This document shows, one piece after another, positions 8,117 through 16,656 of a stretch of 64,000 nucleotides of DNA. Location: NCBI GenBank assembly GCA_963820495.1, contig CAWGAF010000002.1:558001-622000 (forward strand), in the 5' to 3' direction. A model generated the notes under the pieces. That model was given only the letters and a program-made list of their open reading frames with translations, was not told the DNA's origin and did not search any database. The position numbers were made by a program, and so were the translations under genes. Source of the DNA: JBBIPA01 sp963820495 (GTDB lineage Bacteria; Chloroflexota; Dehalococcoidia; GIF9; UBA5629). The stretch's first letter is position 1. Every line of letters starts with the position of its first letter.

Positions 8117-9052
8117 CTATTGTTGAATTCCTGTAATGACCTGTTGTATTTGCTGTTTAATTAAGGCCACGCCTAAATGATTTTCGATCATTTTATATGA
8201 AGGCGTATTCATTAAGCTGTGCATATAACAATGGTGTACAGTAAGAACCAAATCCTGGAACTTATTGTCAGACTCTAATTTCTCAACGTTCAATCCCATA
8301 TCATGACATTCTTCATAATGTATGTGCCTATTATGAGTTTTGTTTCCGCGATAATCAGTTAGTTTCTTGACTATCTGACTAGATTTTTCCTTTGCATCAG
8401 CTTGATTTTCGAACATTACATTTTCAAGTTGTTCTTGTACAAAACTGTTTGACCAACTTATACCATTTTCGCATTGACTTAAAAAAGTAGGTCTGTATTG
8501 GCTTATTATAGATTGCCATATATAAATTTTACTTGGGTCTTTTTTTACTTCACGACATGCGCGTTTGAATTCTTGAATTACACCAAAAGCGGGGACACCT
8601 CTAAGATGAGGATCGATTGGGCCAATGTTTGAATGGTTAGACATTACTATTTTTTGACATGAGCATGCAAGCATAGTGCCAGCAGACATAGCAATCTGCG
8701 GGATAATAGCTCTTATATTATGGTCAAACATTTTATGGAGGTAATTAACAATGGATTGAGTGGCAGCTATATCTCCACCCGGAGTGTGTAGAATTAAGTC
8801 TAATCCTTTTTTCCTATCCAATTTATGAACGGCCATCATAAAGCCGTTCTTATCTTCGTCATCGATATCTAACTGTTGTATGCCAGGCTTTGACAAAAAA
8901 CCTGAATAATATGCAATAATGTTTCGCTCAGTATATTCATGTAGTTCTTTAAGGTATTGTCTGCGGATAACATCAACTGCACCCTTCGCATTGGCAACAT
9001 TTGTTTCCTTCAATTTTTGAACTTGGACAAGAACCTCATTCCAATCAGGCAT
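8117..9052 (-). CDS. SDH-type ClpP-fold serine protease (serine dehydrogenase proteinase family)
   Basis: A 311-residue protein of the ClpP/crotonase fold. HTPGGDIAATQ (residues 89-99) is the oxyanion-hole strand and AMSAGTML (121-128) carries the likely nucleophile Ser123. SNIGPIDPHL follows, as in SppA and SDH proteases. There is no signal peptide or transmembrane segment, so it is probably cytosolic; the substrate is unknown. It is preceded by a 58-residue partner 8 bases upstream, with an AGGTGAT ribosome site in the gap. The region is AT-richer than its neighbours and may have been acquired. Confidence 0.85.
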   Translation of the reverse strand: MPDWNEVLVQVQKLKETNVANAKGAVDVIRRQYLKELHEYTERNIIAYYSGFLSKPGIQQLDIDDEDKNGFMMAVHKLDRKKGLDLILHTPGGDIAATQSIVNYLHKMFDHNIRAIIPQIAMSAGTMLACSCQKIVMSNHSNIGPIDPHLRGVPAFGVIQEFKRACREVKKDPSKIYIWQSIISQYRPTFLSQCENGISWSNSFVQEQLENVMFENQADAKEKSSQIVKKLTDYRGNKTHNRHIHYEECHDMGLNVEKLESDNKFQDLVLTVHHCYMHSLMNTPSYKMIENHLGVALIKQQIQQVITGIQQ

Positions 9053-9060
9053 AATATCAC

Positions 9061-9237
9061 CTATATTGGGTCTTCGTAGGCACCATATGTCACGACACTT
9101 TGGATAATTTTTAATTGCGAAGGTTGTTCCAAAGATGCGTCTTGAGAAGGCAATAGTTCAATTGGGCGTTTGATCTTAAACAATTCTTCATATTCAATCT
9201 CTAATTGTGACCTTTTTGTTTTCTTTTCAGTTGCCAT
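9061..9237 (-). CDS. 58-residue hypothetical protein upstream of the SDH protease
   Basis: A small charged protein (begins MATEKKTKRSQLEIEYEELF, ends with TYGAYEDPI). The GAGGAGT ribosome site is well placed before the ATG at 9237. A promoter lies just upstream and the stop is only 8 bases from the protease start, so the two are almost certainly one transcript. There is no recognised domain. The N-terminal half is likely helical. A role as adaptor, substrate or assembly partner of the protease is a guess from context. Confidence 0.65.
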   Translation of the reverse strand: MATEKKTKRSQLEIEYEELFKIKRPIELLPSQDASLEQPSQLKIIQSVVTYGAYEDPI

Positions 9238-9259
9238 TTCTTACTCCTCGATTACTATC

Positions 9260-9287
9260 ATAATACATATTTATCTAAAAATGTCAA
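9260..9287 (-). promoter_or_regulatory. Promoter of the 58-residue gene and SDH protease
   Basis: On the minus strand TTGACA, 16 bases, TATTAT, about 22 bases before the start codon. Confidence 0.55.
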
Positions 9288-9291
9288 TAAT

Positions 9292-9319
9292 TTGACACCC
9301 GCTTTTGTCAAGGTATACA
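9292..9319 (+). promoter_or_regulatory. Divergent promoter of the 41-residue membrane peptide
   Basis: TTGACA, 16 bases, TATACA on the plus strand. An inverted repeat (TTGACA / TGTCAA at 9292-9310) overlaps it and could serve as an operator. It lies back to back with the minus-strand promoter at 9260-9287. Confidence 0.45.
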
Positions 9320-9362
9320 AGTTAGTGATTGGAGTAGAAGTAAAAAGACAAAGGGGGTTGAA

Positions 9363-9488
9363 ATGAACTTACTTTATATCGGTATCATAGCATTGGCCAT
9401 TATCGCCGTTGGCTGCTTGTACTTCGGCAAAGATGGCGCCATTATCAGTACCATAATTGCGCTGATCTGCGGGGCTGCGGGTCGGTAA
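9363..9488 (+). CDS. 41-residue membrane peptide
   Basis: A short frame, MNLLYIGIIALAIIAVGCLY followed by FGKDGAIIS and a second hydrophobic run. It has a GGGGG ribosome site, an ATG at 9363 and a TAA at 9486. Two hydrophobic stretches (about 3-20 and 26-38) suggest a hairpin or small inner-membrane protein. There is no known family. It is divergent from the protease pair. Possible roles include a small membrane regulator or toxin-like peptide; neither is supported beyond hydrophobicity. Confidence 0.5.
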   Translation: MNLLYIGIIALAIIAVGCLYFGKDGAIISTIIALICGAAGR

Positions 9489-9636
9489 TTTGGATAAAAC
9501 GATTCGGCTTGTGAATCAAGCTATTGCTCAATACGAGCAGAGTTAATTTTTCTTGTTTCCTCCGCAAGTTGCTATAATACTCCGTATATTATAATTATCC
9601 TTTGCTTCTTCTATCAGAGGTATACGGAGGGAAACT

Positions 9637-10902
9637 ATGACTATCAAGCGTGTTATTTTGGCTGCGGCGCTGGTTATTTTATTACTTTGCTCCTCAATAT
9701 TTGGTGCCGGCTGTAGTAAGAAGGAGACTTCCGATTTGCCTCCTGAGTTTGGCACCATTTCCGATGTTTGGGAAATACTGTCTAAAAACTATGTAGGTAA
9801 GGATAAATTGGATGCTAAGAAGTTAAGCCAGGGGGCTGCCAAGGGTATGATGGAGGCGCTGGGTGATCCTTATAGCTTATATCTGGACCCTGATATGCGT
9901 AAATTGGAGTTGAGTTCCCTTAAAGGTGAATTTGAGGGAATAGGTGCCGTGGTTGGTATTCAAGATAAACAACTGGAGATTGTATCTCCTTATGCTGGTT
10001 ATCCTGCTGCTGAGGCGGGTCTCAAAGCCGGTGACAAAATATTGGAGATTGATGCTGAAACTACTGAAGGCATGACTGTAAGCGAGGCGGCACTTAAGAT
10101 CAGAGGTCCAGCAGGTACCGAAGTTAGACTGCTTATCCTTCGTGAAGGAAATAGTACACCTTTTGAGGTATCAATTGTGCGCCGTAAAATAATAGATGTA
10201 AGTGTTTACTCAGAGAGAAAGGACAATATTGGATATATCAGACTCACCATTTTTTCGCAAAAAACTGATGCGGAGTTAACCTCGGCATTGAAATCCATGC
10301 TTGACGAGGGCAAGGTTGATGGTATTGTGCTTGATCTCAGGAACAATGGTGGTGGTTTGCTTGACGCAGCTATCGATGTTGCCAGCCAGTTTCTGTCTGA
10401 TGGTGTAGTTGTCGACGTAGTCGATGGTGACGGAAAGCATAGCCCATATAGCGTAAAGCAAGGTGGCTTAGCCACTGATATACCACTTATGGTTCTGGTA
10501 AACAATGGCAGTGCCAGTGCCAGCGAAGTTTTAGCCGGTGCTCTCAAGGATTATGGCAGGGCTAAATTAGCTGGCCAAAAAACGTATGGTAAGGGTAGTG
10601 TTCAAATAATCAGCAATCTCAATGATGGTGGAGCTCTGCATTTAACGATTGCTCACTGGTACACACCTAGTGGTAGGCCCATTGACGGTGTTGGGCTGAC
10701 CCCAGATTTTCCTCTGGAGCTGGAAGGCGAAGAGCTTGTTGATTGGGCGGTCGACCATCTTAAGATTCGGACTGCTGTTGAATCTCAATTGCTTGGTGTT
10801 GCCAGTCAGAGAGAGTTAAGATCCGATAATGTCTTTAGTGCTGGGAGTTATCTCGGCGATTCTGTCATCGATGCGGGTCGCAGTGTCCAGTGCTCTGGCT
10901 AG
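9637..10902 (+). CDS. C-terminal processing peptidase (S41), lipoprotein
   Basis: A secreted, membrane-anchored protease of the CtpA family. The signal peptide ends in the lipobox FGAGC near residue 26. A PDZ domain (about 85-170) is followed by the S41 fold. The GSASASE motif holds the catalytic Ser (about 290) and TYGKGSVQ holds the Lys. The ATG at 9637 has a CGGAGGG ribosome site. The last 28 codons (residues 394-421) run antisense into the 3' end of hisB. The core domain is already complete before that, so the tail may come from loss of an earlier stop. Confidence 0.92.
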   Translation: MTIKRVILAAALVILLLCSSIFGAGCSKKETSDLPPEFGTISDVWEILSKNYVGKDKLDAKKLSQGAAKGMMEALGDPYSLYLDPDMRKLELSSLKGEFEGIGAVVGIQDKQLEIVSPYAGYPAAEAGLKAGDKILEIDAETTEGMTVSEAALKIRGPAGTEVRLLILREGNSTPFEVSIVRRKIIDVSVYSERKDNIGYIRLTIFSQKTDAELTSALKSMLDEGKVDGIVLDLRNNGGGLLDAAIDVASQFLSDGVVVDVVDGDGKHSPYSVKQGGLATDIPLMVLVNNGSASASEVLAGALKDYGRAKLAGQKTYGKGSVQIISNLNDGGALHLTIAHWYTPSGRPIDGVGLTPDFPLELEGEELVDWAVDHLKIRTAVESQLLGVASQRELRSDNVFSAGSYLGDSVIDAGRSVQCSG

Positions 10903-11406
10903 AGCTTTGAAAACAGCTTCAGCTTTATGATGGTCGTTTATACCGCTCATGACTTTAGCATGAATATTAATCTTAGCCTCTGAAGCAAAAGAAACAAGGA
11001 AATGATGTATCAGGTCAGCGGGCATTTCGCTAATGCTTTGATGACTGAAAGGCATCTCTATGACGGAATAACCTCTGCCCCCGATATCCAGGGCTACTAT
11101 TGCCAGAACATCGTCCATGGGTACTATGGCGTGTGACATTCTGACTATCCCTTGCTTGTTACCTAGCGCCTGATTAAAAGCTTTGCCTAAAGAAATGGCT
11201 ACATCCTCTACTACATGATGCTGGTCGGAGCCTGTGGCCGATATCTTCAGGTCAAATATACCGTGCTGAGCTAGCTGGCAAAGCATATGGTCAAAAAATC
11301 TGATTCCAGTGGCAATTTGGAACTGGCTTCTGCCGTCAATATTTAGTTCCACTTTTATGGTGGTTTCCTTGGTCTCTCGGGTTATTGTTGCTTGTCTATA
11401 AGCCAT
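10816..11406 (-). CDS. hisB: Imidazoleglycerol-phosphate dehydratase
   Basis: Sixth step of histidine synthesis: imidazole-glycerol phosphate to imidazole-acetol phosphate. The 196-residue, single-domain form has both metal-binding histidine motifs, HHVVEDVAISLGKAF (near 68) and DHHKAEAVFKALARAL (near 170). It is the last gene of hisZ-G-D-C-B, 28 bases after hisC. Its 3' end overlaps the convergent ctpA-like gene by 87 bases. Confidence 0.95.
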   Translation of the reverse strand: MAYRQATITRETKETTIKVELNIDGRSQFQIATGIRFFDHMLCQLAQHGIFDLKISATGSDQHHVVEDVAISLGKAFNQALGNKQGIVRMSHAIVPMDDVLAIVALDIGGRGYSVIEMPFSHQSISEMPADLIHHFLVSFASEAKINIHAKVMSGINDHHKAEAVFKALARALDTATRIDDRIAEITPSTKDIIGS

Positions 11407-11434
11407 TTTTACTTCCCTCGCTATTATAGTGAGA

Positions 11435-12529
11435 TTAGTGAATCTCCTTTAGTGCCGAAATTAGCTTATCAGTATGTTCTGGTTTGCCTACGCTGATTCT
11501 GAGACAATCCTTTAAATCTTGAGTATTGAAGTAACGGACGAAGATACCCTTTATCTGTAAGTAGTCGTGAATTTCTTTTGCTTTACCTTTGAGCACCGAG
11601 AAGAGGATAAAATTAGCTTTTGAGGGGTATACTTTAAGCCAACCTATCTCGCTGAGCTTATTCCAAAGCCTTTCTCTTTCGTTTACTATTGCCTTAATCG
11701 TGCTATGCAGATAGTTGATGTCTTTCAGCGATTCTATTACTGCAACTTGGGCTGCAGCATTCACATTATAGGGCTGTTTTATTTTTATCAGGTATTTAAC
11801 CATGTAGGTGGGGAAGATACCATATCCCACTCTTAACCCCGCTAATCCTGCCCACTTACTGAATGTACGTAGAACTACTAGATTTGAAAAAGCAGGAACC
11901 AAGTGTGATATCGTGGAACCACTAAATTCGGCATAGGCTTCATCCACTACTACTATAATGGAGTTACTTAATAATTCTAAGATGTCGGATTCATTAGTTA
12001 AATTTGCCGAAGGATTGTTTGGCGAGGCAATAAAGATTACCTTGGTTTTTTTATCGATTGCGTTTTTAATGGAAGCGATGTCTATTGAGAAGTCCTGTTT
12101 TCTGGGGATATTAACTATCTTGCCTCCACAGACTTCGGTACAGAATTTATACATACCAAAGGTTGGGGGGCAATTAATTACTTTGTCGCCAGGTTCGATA
12201 AACAGTCGTAATATAAGGTCAATAAGTTCATCGCTGCCGCTGCCAGCAAGGATTTGCTCTGATTTAAATCCGCTATATCCTTCCAGTGCTTTTCTCAATT
12301 CGCGTTGCTCCGGGTCGGGGTAAATGTGATAATAGGAATAGTTAGCTAGAGCTTGCCCTACCTTAGCTGAGCAACCGTAAGGGTTTTCGTTACCATCGAG
12401 CTTGATAATGTTTTCTGGAGCAATATCAATGCGTTGGCTCAGGATATCCGTAGGCTCAATAGGAACGTAAGCATTTATAGCCTTAATCTCAGACCGCATA
12501 AGTTTTTCGATGTTTTTTGGCAGGTTCAT
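11435..12529 (-). CDS. hisC: Histidinol-phosphate aminotransferase
   Basis: PLP enzyme that converts imidazole-acetol phosphate and glutamate to histidinol phosphate. The 364-residue aminotransferase class I/II fold shows LDGNENPYG near residue 44, the SPNNPSAN motif, VVDEAYAEF, and the PLP lysine in TFSKWAGLAGLRVGYG. The start overlaps the hisD stop by 4 bases, so translation is coupled. The 28-base gap to hisB is the widest in the operon. Confidence 0.95.
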   Translation of the reverse strand: MNLPKNIEKLMRSEIKAINAYVPIEPTDILSQRIDIAPENIIKLDGNENPYGCSAKVGQALANYSYYHIYPDPEQRELRKALEGYSGFKSEQILAGSGSDELIDLILRLFIEPGDKVINCPPTFGMYKFCTEVCGGKIVNIPRKQDFSIDIASIKNAIDKKTKVIFIASPNNPSANLTNESDILELLSNSIIVVVDEAYAEFSGSTISHLVPAFSNLVVLRTFSKWAGLAGLRVGYGIFPTYMVKYLIKIKQPYNVNAAAQVAVIESLKDINYLHSTIKAIVNERERLWNKLSEIGWLKVYPSKANFILFSVLKGKAKEIHDYLQIKGIFVRYFNTQDLKDCLRISVGKPEHTDKLISALKEIH

Positions 12530-13860
12530 TTTGTTCTACTGTCTCTTTGTCGCGATAATCTTATTTTTATTGCTTGTGCATGACCTTGAAGACCTTCAGC
12601 TTCAGCTATATCTATTGCTGCTTTTCCCAGAGCCTTTAGTTTATCCTCTTTAATTGCAATGATGTTGATAGTCTTAAGAAAATCGTTAATACCTAGTGGT
12701 GAACTGAAACGGGCAGTTCCTCCTGTCGGTAAAACATGACTTGGCCCAGCGATATAATCCCCCAGGACCACTGGTGAACTTTCACTGACAAAGATGCAGC
12801 CGGAATTATTAATTCTCTTTATGTACGAGCTAGCATTGCGAACCATTAGCAGCAAGTGTTCCGGGGCATACAGGTTGACCAGTTCTATGGCTTCATTCAA
12901 GTTATTTACCAGTACTATCATACCCCTGGAGTCAATAGCCGCGCTAGCGATTTTCCGCCGTTTCAGTTTTGTCAGTTGAGCTGCGATTTCATTATTGACA
13001 TTGCTGGCTAGTTGGGGGGAAGTAGTTATCAAGATCGCTGAAGCCATTGGGTCATGTTCAGATTGAGCTATAAGGTCAGCAGCACAGAAGGAGGCCTTAG
13101 CTGTGTCATCTGCTATGATTATGATTTCGCTTGGTCCCTGAATACCATCGATGTCCACTACGCCGAAGACCAATTTTTTAGCCATAGCTACAAAAATGTT
13201 GCCTGGGCCGCATACTTTATCAACCTTGGGTACAGATTCGGTTCCATAAGCTAAGGCAGCAATAGCTTGAGCACCGCCCAATTTGAAAATACGATTTACC
13301 TTGGCAATATCGGTTGCTACGAGTGTTGGTGCTGGGATTGTACCGTCTTCTTGTGCTGGTGTTACCATGATAATTTCCCTAACCCCAGCTTCACGGGCTG
13401 GTATAGCTGTCATTAACACCGTAGATGGGTAAGCAGCAGTTCCTCCAGGTACATAAATACCAACTTTGTCCAGTGGCCTGATTTGATATCCTATGCCATT
13501 ATTTAAAAAGCTAGTTTTCAGGTTTTGCTTACAAGCTTTATGGAATTTGTGAATTCTACTTGCAGCTAACTTTAGTGCGGATAATAGTTTTTTATCCACT
13601 TTTTCATATGCTTGGGAAATCTCATCTGAGGTTACCTCCAACGAGGTGAGTTTTACCTTGTCTAGTTTCTCAGTGTAGTCGAATAGGGCTTTATCACCTT
13701 TAGCTTGTACTTCAGTAATGATTTGCCTGGCTATTTGCTCTGTGGAAAGCTCTTTTTTACCGCCTCTGCCTTTTTCTGATGTAGCTACTGTAGAGTATTC
13801 GAGAGGAACAGTTCTGGTCAATAGCGGTTTGGCTTTATTGAAGCCCTTTATTGTTATCAT
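12526..13860 (-). CDS. hisD: Histidinol dehydrogenase
   Basis: Oxidises histidinol twice to histidine, the last step of the pathway, with NAD and zinc. The 444-residue protein has the nucleotide and metal signatures PGGTAAYPSTVLM, KVCGPGNIFVAMAKKLVFG, GPSEIIIIAD, AQSEHDP and YAPEHL. It begins one base after the hisG stop and overlaps hisC by 4 bases. The length is normal for the family. Confidence 0.96.
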   Translation of the reverse strand: MITIKGFNKAKPLLTRTVPLEYSTVATSEKGRGGKKELSTEQIARQIITEVQAKGDKALFDYTEKLDKVKLTSLEVTSDEISQAYEKVDKKLLSALKLAASRIHKFHKACKQNLKTSFLNNGIGYQIRPLDKVGIYVPGGTAAYPSTVLMTAIPAREAGVREIIMVTPAQEDGTIPAPTLVATDIAKVNRIFKLGGAQAIAALAYGTESVPKVDKVCGPGNIFVAMAKKLVFGVVDIDGIQGPSEIIIIADDTAKASFCAADLIAQSEHDPMASAILITTSPQLASNVNNEIAAQLTKLKRRKIASAAIDSRGMIVLVNNLNEAIELVNLYAPEHLLLMVRNASSYIKRINNSGCIFVSESSPVVLGDYIAGPSHVLPTGGTARFSSPLGINDFLKTINIIAIKEDKLKALGKAAIDIAEAEGLQGHAQAIKIRLSRQRDSRTK

Positions 13861-13861
13861 C

Positions 13862-15304
13862 CTATTTACTCTCAGCTGTTTGCTGGAAAATTTTAACCAG
13901 TGAAGAAATTCTCTCTCTTTTAGCTGGTGATTTCAGGCTATTTTTGTTGCCTATCAGGCAGGCTGTAGATTGAAAGAGAGTATCTATTATTCTAAGATTG
14001 TGAGTAGCCAGTGTTTTTCCAGTTTGAGTGTTTTCGATAAGCAGATCAGCATCTTCGGGCAAAAATGCTTCACTGGCGCCCCAAGTAGGTATTAATTTGT
14101 ACCAACTAACATGGTTATCGCGAAGGTATTTGTCGGCAATGTTTATATATTCTGAAGCTACTCTCAATGGTGATAACGTGCCAGTTGTGATTAACTTTTT
14201 TAGGTCTCCAATGTTATCTACGAGCAAATTCTGACTTACTACTGCTACAACTCTAACTTCACCAAAGCCAAGGTCAACAAGATTAGTAACTGGGCTTGAG
14301 GGGAAACGATAGAGGTGGTCAAGAAGCCAGTCTTTTCCTGTTATAGCTAGGTCGAAATTCCCGTTAGCAACTTGTAACGGCATATCCTGTGGTCGAATAA
14401 CCTTGGCATTGATCCATTCCCAGTTTAGAGTGGGACGTCTGTTAAGAATCTTGTTTTCTGAGTAACCAGTTAGCCTGAGGCCTGCCTTGTTGAGGAATTC
14501 CATAGCTGGTTTCTGCTGATGACCGTCGGGTACCGCAAGTCGAATTGCTTTTACGTCTGGCTCCCGATAAGAACTGTTCGAGTACTTGTCCAGTTTTGGC
14601 TCAATTTGCAGCCATGGTTTTTTTCTTTTTTTAAGCGCGCGACTGAAGTAGGCAATAATTTGGCTGATATTTTTGGTTTGTAGGCTTTCTCTATTTGCGA
14701 TAAGAAAAGCACTGCTGGGCAGCAAATTTTTTAACGGGATTAAACCTAGCTCTTTGGTTTCTTTTTCGTCTTTTGTCCTGAGGACAACTAAATCAGCATC
14801 TTCAGGTGGGTAAGCCTCGACAGCACCCCAAACTGGGAAAATACTGAATTTCTTTAACCTGAGATTTAAAGCCGAGACTTCTGCCAGATTGGGATATTCG
14901 GTAACTATTCGCCAATTATTTCGTCCAGTTGATAATTCGTCGAGATCAGAAACAGTTCCATGTTTACTGGTTGCTAAATATAGACTGCTTCTGTCATATT
15001 CTAGGTCAACTACCTTAATAAGGGGGCTGCTCGAATATTTTGCCAGTAGCTCTTCGATCCAGTCTAAACCGCAAATTCCCAGATCATAGTTGCCCACAGC
15101 TACCTGAATAGGTATATCTTTTTCCTGAAACATTTTGGCTGAGAGATTGTTTAGTCTTGTCGAATGAAGGCGATATATTCGTGTTTCCTGATTATAGTTT
15201 TCTAAACCTAGCTCTATTTCTTGTAATAGACAAGATGTCGCCGGCTGCAGTTTTCCCTTGGGTATGGCTATCTTGACATAATCTAGTTGACTCGTATTCA
15301 TCAA
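13862..15304 (-). CDS. hisG: ATP phosphoribosyltransferase, tandem HisG-HisG fusion
   Basis: HisG joins ATP and PRPP in the first step of histidine synthesis. This 480-residue protein contains two full HisG-type units. Unit 1 spans about residues 9-225 (IAIPKGKLQ, GNYDLGICGLDW, WRIVTEYPN, WGAVEAYPPEDADL). Unit 2 spans about 252-480 (IRLAVPDGH, GNFDLAITGKDW, LRVASEYIN, WGASEAFLPEDADL). Only unit 2 keeps the PRPP loop TGKTL (428-432); the same place in unit 1 reads TKDEKET. Unit 2 is therefore the likely catalytic half, and unit 1 may be structural or regulatory. It lies directly between hisZ and hisD. Short HisG is usually about 210 residues and the long form about 290. Confidence 0.88.
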   Translation of the reverse strand: MMNTSQLDYVKIAIPKGKLQPATSCLLQEIELGLENYNQETRIYRLHSTRLNNLSAKMFQEKDIPIQVAVGNYDLGICGLDWIEELLAKYSSSPLIKVVDLEYDRSSLYLATSKHGTVSDLDELSTGRNNWRIVTEYPNLAEVSALNLRLKKFSIFPVWGAVEAYPPEDADLVVLRTKDEKETKELGLIPLKNLLPSSAFLIANRESLQTKNISQIIAYFSRALKKRKKPWLQIEPKLDKYSNSSYREPDVKAIRLAVPDGHQQKPAMEFLNKAGLRLTGYSENKILNRRPTLNWEWINAKVIRPQDMPLQVANGNFDLAITGKDWLLDHLYRFPSSPVTNLVDLGFGEVRVVAVVSQNLLVDNIGDLKKLITTGTLSPLRVASEYINIADKYLRDNHVSWYKLIPTWGASEAFLPEDADLLIENTQTGKTLATHNLRIIDTLFQSTACLIGNKNSLKSPAKRERISSLVKIFQQTAESK

Positions 15305-15305
15305 G

Positions 15306-16544
15306 TTATGATGAGCCTCCTATTATGTCGACAACTTTTGCTATCGAAGCTGCTTCTTTTCTCTGCTTTTGCAATTGGTCGGTGACAATGAAACGAGGTG
15401 ATTTTTGTTGGACGGTAACCATCCAGCGCCAGTTTGCCTGGTGACCGCCAAATTTAAGCTCGGCGATGTAACCAATACTACGGAGCGATTGAGCCAAGCT
15501 AAAGCAAGATTTGATTATTTTGGGTGTTGCTTTTACCCCCCTCACTAATACCCCATGATCTATGTTTTGCCCTGTCTTAGATTTGACCAAGTTCATAATT
15601 GGGTCAGTATAGAGGGCGAAGCCACAAGCTGGGGTCCTGGTACCTCCTATGAGTGGGATAAGGTCGTCATATCTACCTCCGCCGCCAATCCTTTGATTAT
15701 TAACTAGGAACTGGAAACAAAGACCTGTATAGTATTCGAAACCCCTTGTAGAAGTGATATCAATCTGATATTTACAACCAAGGACATCTAGGATACTGGT
15801 AATCTCAGCAAAGTTATCAAGCTCCTCTTTTAATTCGGGTGAGGTGCCAGGAAGTGCTTGCAGATTCTCCAGAAAACCACTGGATTTTCCCCTTAGGCCG
15901 AGTAGTAATGATAACAATCTATTCGTGTTAGAATTGGCAGCTTTTATCTTAGCTAGAACTTTCCAGTTACCATCTCGGAGTTCATTCAATAGCTTGGCTT
16001 CTTTGTCAGGGTCTAGCTTCATTTCCTTGAGCAAAGCTTTTAACACGCCAGCATGCGATAGCTGTATTTCTACGTCTTCAATGTATAGATTTCTCATAAT
16101 CTCAACAGCCAGTATAATTATTTCTGCATCTGATGTGGGTTTGGGATCACCCAACAGTTCAACTCCACACTGCCATCGTTCTCTATTTTCTTTGCCAGTC
16201 TGTTCAAAAGCGAATACATTGGTAACGTAGAAAAGCTTTGCTATCTCCTGTTTAGATAAATTTTCGATATAGAGCCTGGCAACAGGGATAGTACCATCTG
16301 GTCTCAATACTACCCTTTCCCCACTCCAACCATCCCAGTCAAGGAAAGAATATACTTTATTCAACATACTGGGGGTGAGAGTTCCAGCGGCTGTGAATAG
16401 GTGCAAATACTCTAGAGTAGGAGTTCTCACTTCACGGTATCCCCAGTTAATGCAGGAGCTTCTAAAGGCATCTTCTATATAGCGAAAGCGTTCGGTGTCT
16501 TTAGGAAGTAAATCTCGAGCACCTTTACATCTTTGACTAATCAT
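15306..16544 (-). CDS. hisZ: ATP phosphoribosyltransferase regulatory subunit HisZ (HisRS-like)
   Basis: A 412-residue class II HisRS-like protein. Signatures are GARDLLPKDTERF near residue 8, LRPDGTIPVARLY (motif-2 region), RGFEYYTGLCFQF in place of the synthetase LDYYTG, and GGGGRYDDL. A C-terminal alpha/beta region resembling an anticodon-binding fold follows (about 335-405). Its place as first gene of the his operon, one base before hisG, argues for HisZ, which binds histidine and regulates short HisG. A true histidyl-tRNA synthetase cannot be fully excluded. The presence of the C-terminal domain is longer than the simplest HisZ. Confidence 0.82.
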   Translation of the reverse strand: MISQRCKGARDLLPKDTERFRYIEDAFRSSCINWGYREVRTPTLEYLHLFTAAGTLTPSMLNKVYSFLDWDGWSGERVVLRPDGTIPVARLYIENLSKQEIAKLFYVTNVFAFEQTGKENRERWQCGVELLGDPKPTSDAEIIILAVEIMRNLYIEDVEIQLSHAGVLKALLKEMKLDPDKEAKLLNELRDGNWKVLAKIKAANSNTNRLLSLLLGLRGKSSGFLENLQALPGTSPELKEELDNFAEITSILDVLGCKYQIDITSTRGFEYYTGLCFQFLVNNQRIGGGGRYDDLIPLIGGTRTPACGFALYTDPIMNLVKSKTGQNIDHGVLVRGVKATPKIIKSCFSLAQSLRSIGYIAELKFGGHQANWRWMVTVQQKSPRFIVTDQLQKQRKEAASIAKVVDIIGGSS

Positions 16545-16571
16545 AATCTCAAGCTTTGGAAAATTTGATTT

Positions 16572-16600
16572 ATTCTACACTAATAAATTCGCCCCTTCAA
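16572..16600 (-). promoter_or_regulatory. Promoter of the his operon
   Basis: On the minus strand TTGAAG, 17 bases, TAGAAT, about 27 bases before the hisZ ATG. No leader peptide with a His run and no T-box are visible. Confidence 0.6.
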
Positions 16601-16607
16601 TCTTTGT

Positions 16608-16636
16608 TTGCTGTGGGTAATTACCTCGGTTATAAT
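16608..16636 (+). promoter_or_regulatory. Promoter of nfeD-slipin
   Basis: TTGCTG, 17 bases, TATAAT, ending 20 bases before the nfeD ATG. It is divergent from the his promoter, with the two -35 boxes about 8 bases apart. Confidence 0.65.
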
Positions 16637-16656
16637 TGGCTTGAAGGTAACAACTT

